Origin: Pegoplata infirma | Taxonomy: Eukaryota; Arthropoda; Insecta; Diptera; Anthomyiidae | Direction of reading: 5' to 3' | DNA: 64,000 nucleotides | Assembly: GCA_963921195.1 (NCBI GenBank) | Contig: OY992540.1 | Coordinates: forward strand, 40,137,890 to 40,201,889 | Shown here: piece after piece, positions 1 through 11,002 of the stretch | Numbering within the stretch: position 1 is the first letter of the stretch | How the letters are laid out: each line of letters opens with the position of its first letter | The notes under the pieces: generated by a model | The model's database searches: none | What the model was told of the DNA's origin: nothing | Seen by the model: the letters and a program-made list of their open reading frames with translations, nothing else | Program-made: the position numbers and the translations under genes

Positions 1-310
1 AAAAAAATACTTTATTAATTGTTGGAATTGTAAACCAAAATTCTTTTGGAAAACCACATTCACACACATGTTATTTGAAAAAAAAAAAGTTTTATATCAA
101 AAACATACAACATGAGGGTCTGCTTCATAACATTTTTAATGCACTTATTCCAATTATTAGTTATGGTTATCGCCTGGTTTATAATTAGAAAGAAAAAAAA
201 TATATGTGTGTTATATAGAACAAAATCGAACGAAAACGTCGCACCTCCTTTTTCTAACTTCATCATCTACTACTAGCCACATCATAAACATCAGAAAATA
301 TCATTTCGAT
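1..310. other. AT-rich DNA, no feature recognised
   Basis: Low-complexity A/T-rich sequence with poly-A and poly-T runs. I see no coding potential, terminal repeat or tandem structure. The short reading frame across it encodes mostly Phe/Ile/Asn and is a composition artefact. Confidence 0.6.
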
Positions 311-455
311 ATTTATAGTTAGAAGGGGAATTCACTTAAGTTTGATTTCTTTGGAAATTTTGATTCTAAAGGGTCAGATTTTGATACTAATGGGGTAAAA
401 TGGGTAAAAAAATGTACATTGGTACTTTTTTCTATTTCCAGAAATAATGCTTCTA
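311..455 (+). repeat. Fragment of the GGTACTTTTT dispersed repeat
   Basis: A fragment with the order 'TTTTGATTCTAA...GGGTAAAA...GGTACTTTTTT...TATTTCC...AATAATG'. The same order of words recurs at 3001-3175, 36890-37620 and, reverse-complemented, 42380-44160. A further decayed piece lies at 828-890. No coding capacity is visible. It is probably a satellite-like or transposon-internal repeat scattered through the region; its class is unknown. Confidence 0.6.
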
Positions 456-469
456 CACCATTTACACAT

Positions 470-815
470 GTCATTCGTAAATCGAAGATTTCATTTGAAA
501 TTCGAAGATTCCATTTGTAATTCGGAGCTTCCATTTGAAATTCGAAGATTCCATTTGTAATTCAAAGATTCTACTTATAATTCAAAGATTCTATTTGTAA
601 TTCGAAGATTTCATTTGTAACTCGTAAAAGATCAGTCGTAATTCGTAAGAGATCAATTGTAATTCGTAAAAGATCATTTGTAATTCGTAAAAGATCGATT
701 GTAATTCGAAAAAGATCAATTGTAATTCGAAAAAGATCAATTGTAATTCGAAAAAGGTCTATTGTAATTCGAAGATTCCATTTGTTATTCGTGAAAGATC
801 AATTTTAATTACGAA
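470..815 (+). repeat. Decayed minisatellite, TTTGTAATTCGAAGATTCCA type
   Basis: About 15 degenerate copies of a 20-25 bp unit. It starts as TTTGTAATTCGAAGATTCCA and drifts into TTGTAATTCGTAAAAGATCA. The GAAGATTC and AAAAGATCAATT words resemble the larger ATTCGAAAATTCAATT arrays at 50.4-51.0 and 57.5-60.5 kb, so this may be an old member of the same minisatellite class. Confidence 0.75.
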
Positions 816-936
816 AAAAAATTGTTTGTAAATTTTGATTCTAAGTGGCCAAATTCCGATTATAGTGTGGTAAAAGGGGTTAAAAAAAAAATAAATTTTT
901 TAAGCAGGATCAAACGGCGGAAAACCCATTATGAAA

Positions 937-1736
937 ACAAGTAAGAAAATTATAGTCAGTCAATACCGACCATATAACACCCTACACCAGAGTTTCCCGG
1001 AAAATGGGTCCCATGGACCCATTAGATCTATATGTTGTCAAGTCTTTAATAAGTGTAAAAAACACTCACAAATCCAATTTGAGTGAAATAGGCTTTTATT
1101 TGTTGACAATAAACCGCTTTAACTGAATATCGGGCGAAATTTTTACAAGGGGCCTAAGTCCAAAACTGGTCTGATGATTATCAGGTTTGATAAGGTTATT
1201 TAAGTACGCGTTTAATACACAAACAAAATTTTAATTAAATATTTTCTGTTTTCTGTTTTGAGAGATTTATGTGAAAATCGGGAAGGTGGTTTGTATGGGG
1301 GCTACAAGAAGAACTGGTCCGATTTCTTTAAAAATCGGAATGGTGATTTATGAAGACAAAACACGTTTACCTGCCAAATTCGAAAAGATACCTATTATAA
1401 TACGGTTATTAGAGTCATTTGAGCCAAAACTAAAGAGGACCATTGTATGGGGGCTAGGTCTAAATATGGACCGATTTTTTATATTTCAATAGGCTTCGTC
1501 CTCGGGCCAAGAGAGGCTTAAGTTTCAAATGTCAAGTCAATTGATTGAAAATTGCGACCTGTATCGTGTTTACACCGTTTACATGGACAGACAGACGGAC
1601 GGACATCACTAAATCGACTCAAAAAGTGATTCTGAGTCGATCGGTATACTTAAAGGTGGGACCAATATTTCGGGTAGTTACAAACATCAGCACAAATTCC
1701 TATACCCTGTACCACAGTGTGGTGTAGGGTATAAAA
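937..1736 (+). mobile_element. Mini-me/DINE-like non-autonomous element (variant)
   Basis: The left end starts ACAAGTAAGAAAATTATAG and is followed by ACACCCTACACCAGA. The right part carries a GACAGACAGACGGACGGAC tract, a degenerate core, and a terminal hairpin in which ATACCCTGTACCACA can pair with TGTGGTGTAGGGTAT. This order matches mini-me elements of flies, which I understand to be related to DINE-1/Helentron-associated elements. The middle repeats TATGGGGGCTA twice (about 1295 and 1447). There is no transposase or helicase reading frame. Class assignment rests on remembered structure, not a search. Confidence 0.6.
1560..1620 (+). repeat. (GTCY)n-type microsatellite and core of mini-me element
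   Basis: The tract GACAGACAGACGGACGGAC (reverse complement of GTCY repeats) is followed by ATCACTAAATCGACTC. This tract is the diagnostic proto-microsatellite of mini-me elements. Equivalent tracts appear at about 6155, 15215, 15903, 38385, 39015, 40730 (minus) and 52640 (minus). Confidence 0.65.
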
Positions 1737-1759
1737 ATATTGTTTGGAAAATTTGATTC

Positions 1760-3000
1760 TAATGCCATTAAACCCACCTTCTCCGCAAAATAAGGGGGGT
1801 TATGACAGCAAATGTTTTGGACTTAGTCCCCAAAAAGACCCATAAGGGGCTCGATCGCCCCTTGAATAATAATAGTTCCCATAATATGAATAGGGGTTGT
1901 GACCGAAAAAGTTTCAGTCGTAGTCCCAACAGGGAATGGACATAATCCCTATTGGAATTATGACCGTTTTTGAAAGGTAATAATATGGGAATTATGACCG
2001 TGAAGTATTCGGTCATAGTCCCCGTTTCCGTTATAAGGATAATTTCCGTGGTGATTATGTCCAATCACCTACATGGCATAATCCCCACGGACATAGTCCC
2101 ACTATAACGGTAGTGGGGACTATGACCGAAAATAATTTTGACATAATCCCAACAAAAAATGGGCATAATCCCCATTACAGGGAATATGTCCACTATACTA
2201 GTTGGTCATAATTAGGGTGACGAATGTTTTAACACTCAAAAAGTTTGGCTTTACTAACACAGTTATTGTATATTGTTACTTGTATTTCAGTAAAAACAAC
2301 TGTTAAAAAACAACTGACAGTTATAGTAATTTTGTAGTAAATGAAGCTAATCACAGACAACAATTCAATACAAACCACAAAGGTGTTGAGAATGGCATTA
2401 TGAAGTTAGTTCTTTTGAGAATCGCCCCGATTCTAAGAACTTTTTTCTCAAGTTCTGAGATCTCTTTCTCTTCCTTATAAAAAAAACTTCCTTATAAAAA
2501 AACTTCCAAATCAGAAGCTTTAAGCTTCTTGGAAAGCATCTCAGACTTAGTTTTCTTAAAACTTCTCTGATAAGTTATTTAATGGAAATAATAGTTTTGG
2601 TATAGAATTTTTGAATAAAATAATTTTTTATGTGGGAATGTTCAAAAATCAGTACAATCAGTACATATTTTAAAAACGTACAAAACAGTACAAGGTATTT
2701 TGATAAGTACACGTGACTAAAAACCAGTATATGTACTGATCAAATCAGTACGAATGGTCAGCCTAGTCATAATCCCAAAAAAGTTTTTTCTGCGGCAGAC
2801 TGCTTTAGGACAGCCTCAGGAACTGCAAACTCTATGCATTAAACTCGCAAATTAAAGCAAAATAAAGGGATTATGACCGAAATTGTACTTAATCCTAATT
2901 GGGATTCTGTGTATACCGTTTTGGAAATGGTCGTAGTCGCCAAAACTAATATGGGGATTATGACCTAAAGTATTCGGTCATAAAATCCGGAAAAAATACT
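1760..3000. repeat. Mosaic of GGTCATAATCCCC / GGGGATTATGACC words
   Basis: Outside the insertion at 2213-2765, this stretch is built from CATAATCCC, CATAGTCCC, GGTCATA and their complements. Roughly twenty occurrences fall on both strands (e.g. 1929, 1961, 1993, 2012, 2073, 2119, 2142, 2163, 2868, 2951). The words alternate in orientation, so the DNA can form many small stem-loops. Spacers are short and A/T rich. No period is strict. It is not coding; stops are frequent in all frames. Confidence 0.7.
2213..2765. mobile_element. hAT-like MITE with 8-bp target duplication
   Basis: The element begins TAGGGTGACGAATG and ends GGTCAGCCTA (reverse complement TAGGCTGACC), giving short imperfect terminal inverted repeats. 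It is flanked by the 8-bp direct repeat GTCATAAT at 2205-2212 and 2766-2773. Removing element and one duplicate restores GGTCATAATCCC, the word that fills the surrounding repeat, so the boundaries are well supported. An 8-bp duplication and TAGGG-type ends fit the hAT superfamily. The 553-bp interior has a run of CAGTAC words near its right end (2650-2755) and no reading frame for a transposase. Confidence 0.8.
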
Positions 3001-3175
3001 TTTTAAAAATGTTCGATGCTGAGAGGGTAAAAATAAAGTTTGGTACTTTTTCGATCTCCTGAAATAACGGTCATAAAAACTTGTTTTTTGGCACATAGAA
3101 TTCTCCAACGGATCATTTCGAAAAAACTACTAGGAAAGTTTTACTTTAGTAATTTTTCTATTTCCTAAAGTGGTC
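3001..3175 (+). repeat. Fragment of the GGTACTTTTT dispersed repeat
   Basis: Contains GGTACTTTTTCGATCTCC, 'ATAACGGTCATAAAAACTTG' and the downstream CAACGGATCATTTCG. It is collinear with the larger block at 36890-37620. Adjacent sequence at 3140-3200 (TTTCTATTTCCTAAA then TATAAACTTGAAATTT) is a second partial unit. Confidence 0.6.
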
Positions 3176-3224
3176 TTATAAACTTGAAATTTTAAATGTT
3201 GGGTCTTCAATGAAAAAAAAATAA

Positions 3225-3670
3225 ATAAACTGGGAATGGAATGGAAAGGATCGGGTAACAAAATGGAAAAGAACAGGGAAAGAAATGAAATGGAACGGGA
3301 AACGACATGGAATGAACTTTTTTTGCCCAAATTTTTTTCCGAATTTCAACCTTAATCTAATATCTGAATTTAAAGCGGGTTTTTCCAAAATTTTGAGAAA
3401 AGCGGATTTTAAAAATTTCGGTTCCAACGCATAAAGGGAGTACAAATGAATTTTTTTTTATTTTTTACAACTATTGAACTAAAAACTACAGAACCTTGAA
3501 ATTTAAACTGTAGGATCCTTCTAAGAGATGCACATATGAAGAAATTTAATTTTTTTTTGAGTAAAAGGAGTTAACAACTGGTTGAAAAAAAGGCCAGCAT
3601 TTTTTAATTTCTTTAACGCATGTTATACGAAAAGTAATTAAGCCTATGTGGAACGAAATGAAATGTAATT
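3225..3670 (-). repeat. GGAACGAAATGAAATGG minisatellite, two patches
   Basis: Patches at 3225-3320 and 3645-3670 consist of degenerate GGAATGGAA / GGAACGGGAAA / GAAATGAAATGG words. The complement (CATTTCGTTCCCTG) recurs at 42180-42240 and 48755-48870. Between the patches is A/T-rich DNA in which TTTCCGAATTTCAACC (3345) and TCTGAATTTCAACCCC (3698) repeat each other. Confidence 0.6.
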
Positions 3671-4640
3671 TTTTTTTTGAAAATTTTGTCTGAATTTCAA
3701 CCCCAATTAAATATCTTGAGTTTTTTCTGAATTTCAGTTGATCTTTTCTGAATTTCAGTTGATCTTTTCTAAATTAAAATTCGATTTTTCTGAATGGGAA
3801 ATGATGTATTTTCATATGTTTTTCAGCTTCGATCTGTAGACATTGATCGATTTATTAACTTAATTTTTTAAACTTACTGTTTATACCTGGCTTTTAAAAT
3901 TGCAAATACCCTTAATATTTTTTCTTTATGATTATTTGTTATTAATAACTTCATTAAATTGTAAAATATGTAAATAGCACGCGTTACGCCTTATTGAAAA
4001 TTACACAAATTTTCACTTCAAAATTATAAGTTTTCTACACAGTATGCAGGAGGAGTAGGAGTAGGTATACAAATATTTGTAGTTCAGCAAATGTAACATT
4101 TTAACCCAATTAAAAATGTTATGATGGAAAGACAAGGGCTGAGAAAATTTATGTTAAAATAAACACACTACAAAATTTTATAAGGGTATTAAAAGTTTAT
4201 CATGAAACAAATTAAATTTATGCAAAAAATAAATTTCAAATTTGAATTAGACAATAGAAATTCAAAAATTTTCGTCTTTGAAAAATCGTGTTCTGGAAAC
4301 AACAAAAAAAATGTATTTCTTCTTTTCCGGAATTTTTTTTTAACAAATTCCCCAGTATTATTGCAAAAACAAAAACATATTTTGTCTTTAGGTTAGTGTG
4401 TTCTTTATCATTTGTAAATTTTTTTTGTTACAAAGTTGCAAGCGCCACTGATAATGAAAAAAAAAATTGTACTTGTAAATAACTTAGGAGACATTGTTTT
4501 TGAATATACTTGAAAAATTAAATTATTACAGCTCCTACAAAGTAGAGTGATATCAAACAAGTGCAAACAAAAGAATACAATGTAAGAAATTTTGTTATAA
4601 CCCTATTTACAAATGACAAGGAATATTAAATTTGTAATAC
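3671..4640. other. AT-rich gap with a short CTGAATTTCAGTTGATC tandem
   Basis: Two and a half copies of TTTTCTGAATTTCAGTTGAT lie at 3722-3795. The rest is single-copy-looking A/T-rich DNA; 4040-4070 has the small purine-rich run GCAGGAGGAGTAGGAGTAGG. I see no gene or terminal repeat. Confidence 0.5.
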
Positions 4641-6765
4641 GGTTTGTAACAATGAAAGCTTTTGCAAAAGATTTTAAAGATTTACTACTTCCTTATTCCA
4701 ATAAAACAATTGGTACAAACTTTTCGTATGGTGTGTCACAAATTATGTGTTTTTCGTAACAATAAAAGCTTAAAAGCTTTTAAGCTTTTATGATATAGCT
4801 TTGGTTTAAAGCTCAATAGAGTACTGCTAACTTTTTGGAATTTTTTTTTTCAAAGTATGATACATTACAGATTTATGGTGAATTTAGTTATAAATTTTGT
4901 TATAAATTAAAAATCCACTAGAAATTCCCAAAAGTTTTTTTGAAATTTATATAGCTCCGTTCCAAAGCTCAATACAGTAGGTCTGCTAACGTTTTGGATT
5001 ATTTTTTTCTTTCAATATATTGGCAATTCTTACACATTACAGATTTTTGTTGAATTTTTTTATTATCATAAATTTAATATCCACTAAAAATTCTCAAAAG
5101 CTCTTTTGAAATTTATAAAATGCATTAAAAAATTTCCAAAACCTCAACACAACCTCAGAAAAAACTAATTTATATTCAGAAAGCTCTGTTTGAAACTTAG
5201 AAAAACACAATAAAAATTCAAAAATTCCAATTTAAATAAAAAAAGCTCAATAAAAGCTCAGAAATGAAATTTTGAAAAGACCAAAGTTCAACTGAAATTC
5301 AGAAAAGAACAATTGAAATTAGGAAAACCACAATTTAAATTTAGAGTTCACAAAAGCTCTTTGGAAATTGTTATAACGTTTGTGACAAAGAAAGCTTGGA
5401 GAAGAAGAAGCAAAGAATATTTGGAGTTTTACTTCGCTATTCTAATGTAACAATTCATGTCACGAATTATGGGTTTTTTGTAACAGTAAAAGTTTTTAAG
5501 CTTATTGCAATTTTATATAGCTCTGTTGCGAAGCTCAATACAGTACTGCTAACTTTTTGGATTTTTTTTCTAAGTACATATTAGAAATTCTAATAGATTA
5601 CAGATTTATATCTACTAGGAATTCCCAAAAGCTTTATTGAAATTTACAAAATCCCATATAAAATTCTAAAAATCCCAATTTAGAAAAAGCAAATTAAAAT
5701 TCATAAAATCCCATTTAAATTAAAACAAGTAAAAAAGTTAAATTCGGCCGTGCCGAATGTATTGATACCCTCCACAATATCAAAAAGATTATTGCAAAAA
5801 ACTTAAAAAAAAAAAAATTGAAAAAAAATTTCCGCGAAAAAAAAATTTGGAAAAAAATCCGCGATTTTTTTTCTTTTTTTGTCAAAAAATGTGTTCGTAC
5901 TTGTTTATGTACCTTTCGGGGTTCAATTATGTTCGCATATGTCAACCAGCAGCCGAATTAAAGCATTTTGTATTTTTAGGTTATGTTGAATGTGCCAACA
6001 TTTTTGAGGTGTCCTTACATTTTCGATCATAACTTTTGAACCGCTGAACCGATATCGCTCAAATGCAATACCAAACTGCTCAGGAGAACTTCCAATAAAT
6101 ATGCTAAGTTTCAGTCATCTCCGTGTAATATTTTGGTCGTGATCACCATTTCCACAGACAGACGGACAGACGGACATCGCTAGAATGTCTTAAAATCGAC
6201 CACTGATCAATAATATATATACTTTATGGGGTCCTAGACCGATATTTCGATGAGTTACAAACGGAATGACAAACTTATATATACCCTCTATCACTAAGTG
6301 GAGGGTATAAAAAGCTGAATAAAAGTTCAGAAATTAAATTTTCAAAAGCTCAATTGAAATTCAGCAAAGAACAACAGAAACTAGGAAAACCTCAACTGAA
6401 ATACACAAGACGACACATGAAATTCAGAAACCCCCTATTTAAATTCAGAATTCACAAAAGCTATTTGGAAATTGTTATAAAGTTTTTGACAAAGAAAGCT
6501 TTTGCAAAGAATTTTTAGAGTTTTACTTCGCTATTCTAATGAAACAATTCATGTCACAAATTATGGGGTTTTCGTAACAATAAAAGCTTTTAGGCTTATT
6601 GCAACATGATAGAGCTCTGGTTTAAAGCTCAATACAGTATGCACTGATAACTTTTTGGATTTTTTTTTTTAAATATAAGCAATTCTAATAGATTGCAGAT
6701 ATATGGTGAATTTTCTTATTATCATAAAATAAATATCCACTAGGAATTCCCAAAAGCTCTATTGA
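4640..6765 (+). repeat. Three to four decayed tandem units (AAGCTTTT...TCAATACAGTA), split by a mini-me
   Basis: Units begin near 4650, 5380 and 6470, with a partial one near 4955. Shared landmarks in order are GACAAAGAAAGCTTTTGC, a TTTACTTCGCTATTCTAATG block, GTCACAAATTATGGGTTTT, CGTAACAATAAAAGCTTTT, AAAGCTCAATACAGTA, and TAACTTTTTGGATTTTTT. Removing the mini-me insertion at 5725-6312 leaves a spacing of about 0.5 kb between the last two units. No reading frame spans a unit. Candidate decayed satellite. Confidence 0.65.
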
Positions 6766-7370
6766 AATTTACAAAAGCTCATTTTAAATTCCAAAATCTC
6801 AAGTGAAATACAGAAGGACTTATTTAAATTCAAAAAAGTCCCTTTTGAAAATTATAATAACCAAATTTAATTTCAGAAATTCCAGTTTAAATTAAGAAAA
6901 GCTCAATAAAAATTCAGAAATTTAAAGTTTCAATTCAAATTTTGAACAGCCAAATTGAAATTCAGAGAAGCCAATAGAAATTCAGAAAAGTCCTATGAAA
7001 TTCAGAAAAAAAAAACAATTGAAATTAGGAAAAACTCAACTGAAATACACATGAAATTTAGAAACCCCCAATATAAATTCAGAATTCACAAAAGCTCTAT
7101 TGAAATATATAAAATCTAAATTAAATTCCGAAAATCCCAATAAAAATTCAGAAGTCCTATTTTAAATTCATAAAATCTATTTTTGAAACCTGAAGTGAAA
7201 AAAAAATTCAGAAATGAATTTTTGAAATTCAGAGAAGACCAAAATCTTATTTAAAATACAGAAGCGGAAAAATTAAATTATGCAAATCCTTATTAAAAAT
7301 TCAGAATTATCAATTAAAGTTTCTGAATAAAAATTAAAATTTCAAAAAAGCTCTTCTGAGATTTTTACTT
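5100..7370 (+). repeat. Decayed AAATTCAGAAAAGCTCAATTG minisatellite patches
   Basis: Between and after the tandem units (5100-5350, 5640-5724, 6313-6460, 6760-7370) the DNA is made of 19-24 bp variants of AATTCAGAAAAGCTCAATTG. Copies are heavily diverged. The alternation of AAATTCAGAAA with CAATTGA words is the same layout as the cleaner ATTCGAAAATTCAATTG arrays at 57.5-60.5 kb. Confidence 0.6.
5725..6312 (+). mobile_element. Mini-me/DINE-like element, complete
   Basis: The left end is ACAAGTAAAAAAGTTAA, then the perfect hairpin ATTCGGCCGTGCCGAAT, then GATACCCTCCACA. The body has TTCCGCGAAAAAAA runs, GCATTTTGTATTTTTAGG, and ATAACTTTTGAACCGCTG. The right part has CAGACAGACGGACAGACGG, the core, ATATATATACTTTATGGGGT, and a terminal hairpin ATACCCTCT...GGAGGGTAT. 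The same architecture recurs at 38551-39164. Helitron-type elements end in such a 3' hairpin and leave no target duplication; none is visible here. It interrupts the CAGAAA-type repeat around it. Confidence 0.75.
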
Positions 7371-7446
7371 GTATTTAAAATTAGAATGTTACTTGTATAA
7401 AATTATTGGGGGGAACAAATAAATAGTTTTGCGGTCTCACAACCCG

Positions 7447-7461
7447 CCCCCCCCCCCCCCC
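7447..7461 (+). repeat. Poly-C run of 15
   Basis: An uninterrupted run of 15 C directly abuts the first copy of the 147-bp direct repeat. In a genome this A/T rich such a run is conspicuous. Its length may be inexact because homopolymers are hard to sequence. Confidence 0.85.
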
Positions 7462-7865
7462 ATTTTATGTTATTTGGTGCAAAAAGCTTTGCCTGATATT
7501 TTCAGATTTTAAAAAAAATTTTTACAGGATTTTTAAGCTCCCCCCAAATGCACTACGGACGCAAAATGTTGCTTGAAACACCTCTTTTTTCTTTTTTAAT
7601 GTAAAATCATTTTATGTTATTTGGTGCAAAAAGCTTTGCCTGATATTTTCAGATTTTAAAAAAAATGTTTACAGGCGTTTTAAGCTCCCCAAATGCAATA
7701 CGGACGCAAAATGTTGCTTGAAACACCTCTATTTTCTTTTTTAATGTAAAATCAGGTAAAGCTTTTTGCACCAAATAACATTAAATAGAAAACGCAAACA
7801 ATTTTTTTAAACATCTGAAAAAATCAGGAAAAGCTTTTTTCATCAAATAACATAAAATTGGGGAA
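7462..7865. repeat. 147-bp direct repeat pair followed by inverted partial copies
   Basis: Copies at about 7462-7608 and 7609-7753 are nearly identical (ATTTTATGTTATTTGGTGCA, AAGCTTTGCCTGATATTTTC, AATGCACTACGGACGCAAAA, TTGCTTGAAACACCTCT). They are followed by two inverted fragments, CAGGTAAAGCTTTTTGCACC at 7753 and CAGGAAAAGCTTTTTTCATC at about 7826. The head-to-tail then inverted layout suggests a foldback-type element or local duplication. No reading frame. Confidence 0.7.
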
Positions 7866-8690
7866 GAACGCCAAAAATTTTTTTTTTCACTTTAGTGTTG
7901 TTACAAAAAGAGCTTTAAAGCTTCTTACAAAGCTCTTGGAAAATACATAACCACAATTTGCCACTGCTTTAAAATAAAAGAATGGTTTTTAAACCGAAAT
8001 ATGTTTGTACTAGCTGCTTGTTGCAAATAAGGCTTAAAAGCTCCAAAATAAACAAAATTTATTTTGTCACAGTTTTGTCATAATTTTGTCATTCATACTG
8101 TCATTGTCACATATATTAGAATAAGTAAGGCTTTCATGACAATGAAAATTTGAAACCAATGACAATTTTCACTCCCTACCTACATTGTCACAAACGTGAC
8201 AGAGTCATAAAGATTAGAACAAATTCTATTATTCATTGTCCCATATTTTACCAATCGTAGCGTATCAGAAAATTAAATAATCATATAACAAACTTTAAAA
8301 TAACGTTCATTCATATTAGATTTTTTGTTAACCTTGAATAGTTCTGAACACTTGAAAAACTACAATAAATTGCAATTATGTGGCGTCGTTAAATATTAAT
8401 ACTTTTTTTATTTTTTTCTATGACAATAATAGAAAAATAAATAAAATTAGTCTAAATATTAGAAACAAAAGTTACTTTAGAATAGGTCTTTATAAAACAA
8501 AAAAAAAATAATAATAAAAACATTGAAACAGATAGTGCAAAAACTAAACAAATGTTCAGACAACTGTTAGAATTCTTGAAATATTAGGGAAAAGTAATAA
8601 CCGAATGATAAATTAAAATCGATTACTTGTGAAAAATTTCTTACTTCTATTTTACAAAAAAATCCTCATAAATAACAATCTGTTATTATA
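7866..8690. other. AT-rich DNA with AAAGCTTT and TGTCACA words
   Basis: Contains scattered AAAGCTTT and a cluster of TTTTGTCA/GTCATTGTCACA words at 8060-8210. These are short and irregular, and I cannot support any element or gene. Confidence 0.45.
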
Positions 8691-8697
8691 ACTTTTG

Positions 8698-8794
8698 TTA
8701 TCAAAAGCTTTGTAAGGTTATCAAAAGCTTTGTATGGTTATCAAAAGCTTTGTAACGTTATCAAAAGCTTTGTAAGGTTATCAAAAGCTTTGTC
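8698..8794 (+). repeat. Five tandem copies of a 20-bp unit
   Basis: The unit TTATCAAAAGCTTTGTAAGG repeats five times with a strict 20-bp period and only one or two substitutions in positions 18-20. It contains the palindrome AAAGCTTT. Units are contiguous without unique spacers, so it is a minisatellite and not a CRISPR-like array. Confidence 0.9.
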
Positions 8795-8857
8795 GCGTGC
8801 CATATGATAAAGCTTTTGTCATATAAAGCTTAAGCTATTTTTTATAATTTTTGTTTT

Positions 8858-9005
8858 AGGTTAGGTTGGATGGGCGTCCGCCAATTTGGCGAATTCACTC
8901 GGAGGCCATAAGGCCCATTGTGATTCCCATAAAGTTGTCTCCATACTCCCCTCTGATATACAAAATTCTACCTCTCAAACCACCCCGATTTGTTTTACTT
9001 TCTAA
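8858..9005 (+). other. GC-richer block beginning GGTTAGGTTGGATGGGCG
   Basis: This stretch is clearly richer in G+C than its surroundings (GTCCGCCAATTTGGCGAATT, CTCGGAGGCCATAAGGCCCA, TTGTGATTCCCATAAAG). It reminds me of a short repeat widely scattered in fly genomes that starts with GGTTAGGTTAGGTT, but I cannot confirm the family. No long reading frame and no flanking duplication are visible. Confidence 0.35.
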
Positions 9006-11002
9006 GAGTTTCGGCAGGTATAGCGTTGAAAAATGTTCTTAAAATTGTTTAAGTTCAACTTTTATATGTAATTCATAAAACCAGTATTATTTCTAGGTTT
9101 TTATAAGTTTTGAAAGCATAAATACTTCGTTTGTATTTGTACATAAAAAACGAATTTAAAATTTTATAGCATAATCAAACGCCACAAGGGCTATAAAATA
9201 AAAACTTATAAAACCAGTATTTTTAAAGGTTATCATAAGTATTAAATACACCGTTTGTATTTGCACAAAATGTCTCGGCAGTAAAATTGACTATAGTTAG
9301 CTAAAAAAATGTTCCGAAATTGTTTTAGTTCAACTTTATTATGTAATTCATAAAACCAGTATAATTCTGGCTTTATAATTTGCAAAGCATATATATTGCG
9401 TTTGTTTTTGCACTGAAAAAATAAAATTTAAAATTGTCGAAAATATATTTTTGCAGCTTATACGGGTATTTCTGGTTTATAGAAATACCAGTATTTTTGG
9501 TTTTTAAAAATACCAGTATTTCTGGTTTAAAACAATGCCCGTATTTTGATTTATTCTAATCATTAGTCAAGTTTAAATTAAAACCAAAAAGTTTTGCCTA
9601 AAAATATGTTTAATGAAAACCAGTATTTTTTTTTTTTTTTGAAAATTAATTAAAAAAAATTTTAATGTTAAACAAACCCACAAAACCCAATATATAACCA
9701 AAATACCAGTATTTCTGTTTTATTCAAATCATAAGATATTTTGTTTTACTTTCTAACAGTTTTGGGTAGTGCAGTGATAACGCAGAAACAATTTTTAAAA
9801 TTGTAGAAAGTCAACTTTTATATGTAATTCATCGGCAGTAAAATTGACAGCAGTGATAGCTTAGAAAAATGTTCCGAAATTTTCTAATTTTCTTTTATAT
9901 TTAATTCATAAAACCAGTATTATTCTGGCTTTATAAATATTCCGTTAGTATTTGCACAAAAAAAATAAGATTAAAATTTTTTGCAAAAAAAACAGTTATA
10001 GCTTAGAAAAATGTTTCAAAACTTTTTAAGTTCAACATTTATATGTAATTCATAAAACCAGTATTTTTCTGGTATTATTACGAATATTCCGTTAGTATTT
10101 GCCAAGACAAATCTAAATTTAAAATTGTTGAAAAAGTTTTTGCAGCTCATACCGGGTATTTCTGGTTTATAACCGTACCAGTATTTTGGGTTTTTACAAA
10201 TACCAGTATTTCTGGTTTATACCAATGCCAGTATTTCTGGTTTATTCCAATCATTAGTCAACTTCAAATTAAAACCATTAAATTTTGTCTAAAAATTTTT
10301 TTTTTTTGGAAAACCAGTATTTTTTGGGAAACTTAATAAAATTGTTTTTAAAATTAAACACAAATCATACAACCTGAAAAACACGAGTTTGTTTTTTTAA
10401 CTACTTATATCAAAAAATTGATAAAAAATAGTTGCTGACATTAAAATTACTTATCTAAGACAACAAAACTATATCAAAAAATTTCGCAATAAAATGACGA
10501 AATTATTTAGTCAACAGTCATTTTTCTATTCTAATTCAAAAATCCCCTTTATTATCAGATTGTAATAAGTGTTTCATATTAGTTTTGAATGACTTAAAAA
10601 CTACGTTAGTAAATATTTAAATAGAAACGAAAATTAAAACTTGATTGATTGAATGTCAATTGGATTTGATAGCAAAATCCTTAATTAAAAACATTTTTAG
10701 AAGACATTAAAATAATTATGTTTAACAGTTTTAGAAGACATTAAAAGAAATATGTTTAACCTAGTTAGAGAAGACACTATGTACTTAAAACCCACATTTA
10801 AAAACCCAGTATTTTTACACTTTTATAGATTTTTAGTTTTGAAAACATAAAAAAGACAGTATTTTAATAAAATTGTTAGTTTTAAGATTTCAATAAGTTT
10901 ACAAACCTGTGTTTCAGTTTTGTATAAATTTGAAAACCCGGTATTTTTTGAAATGGTATATTTATAGCTATGGATACGTTAATACAGTGTTAATATCTGC
11001 AC
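9005..11002 (+). repeat. ACCAGTATTTTT-bearing repeat block A (plus orientation)
   Basis: About fifteen exact CCAGTAT kernels occur here (e.g. 9081, 9205, 9356, 9490, 9512, 9619, 9704, 9909, 10057, 10170, 10201, 10226, 10311, 10806). Between them a decayed tandem repeat can be traced at about 9010, 9275, 9835 and 9990: CGGCAGTAAAATTGAC, AGAAAAATGTTCCGAAATT, TATGTAATTCATAAAACCAG, CGTTTGTATTTGCAC. The kernel is better conserved than the rest. No coding capacity. Confidence 0.7.

Noticed and set aside
1271..1492. 73-codon open frame inside the mini-me-like element
   Set aside because: It starts with GTG and consists of the element's TATGGGGGCTA repeats. No similarity to transposase or Rep/helicase proteins is evident.
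8698..8794. CRISPR-like regular repeats
   Set aside because: Units are contiguous 20-mers without unique spacers, and the context is eukaryotic.
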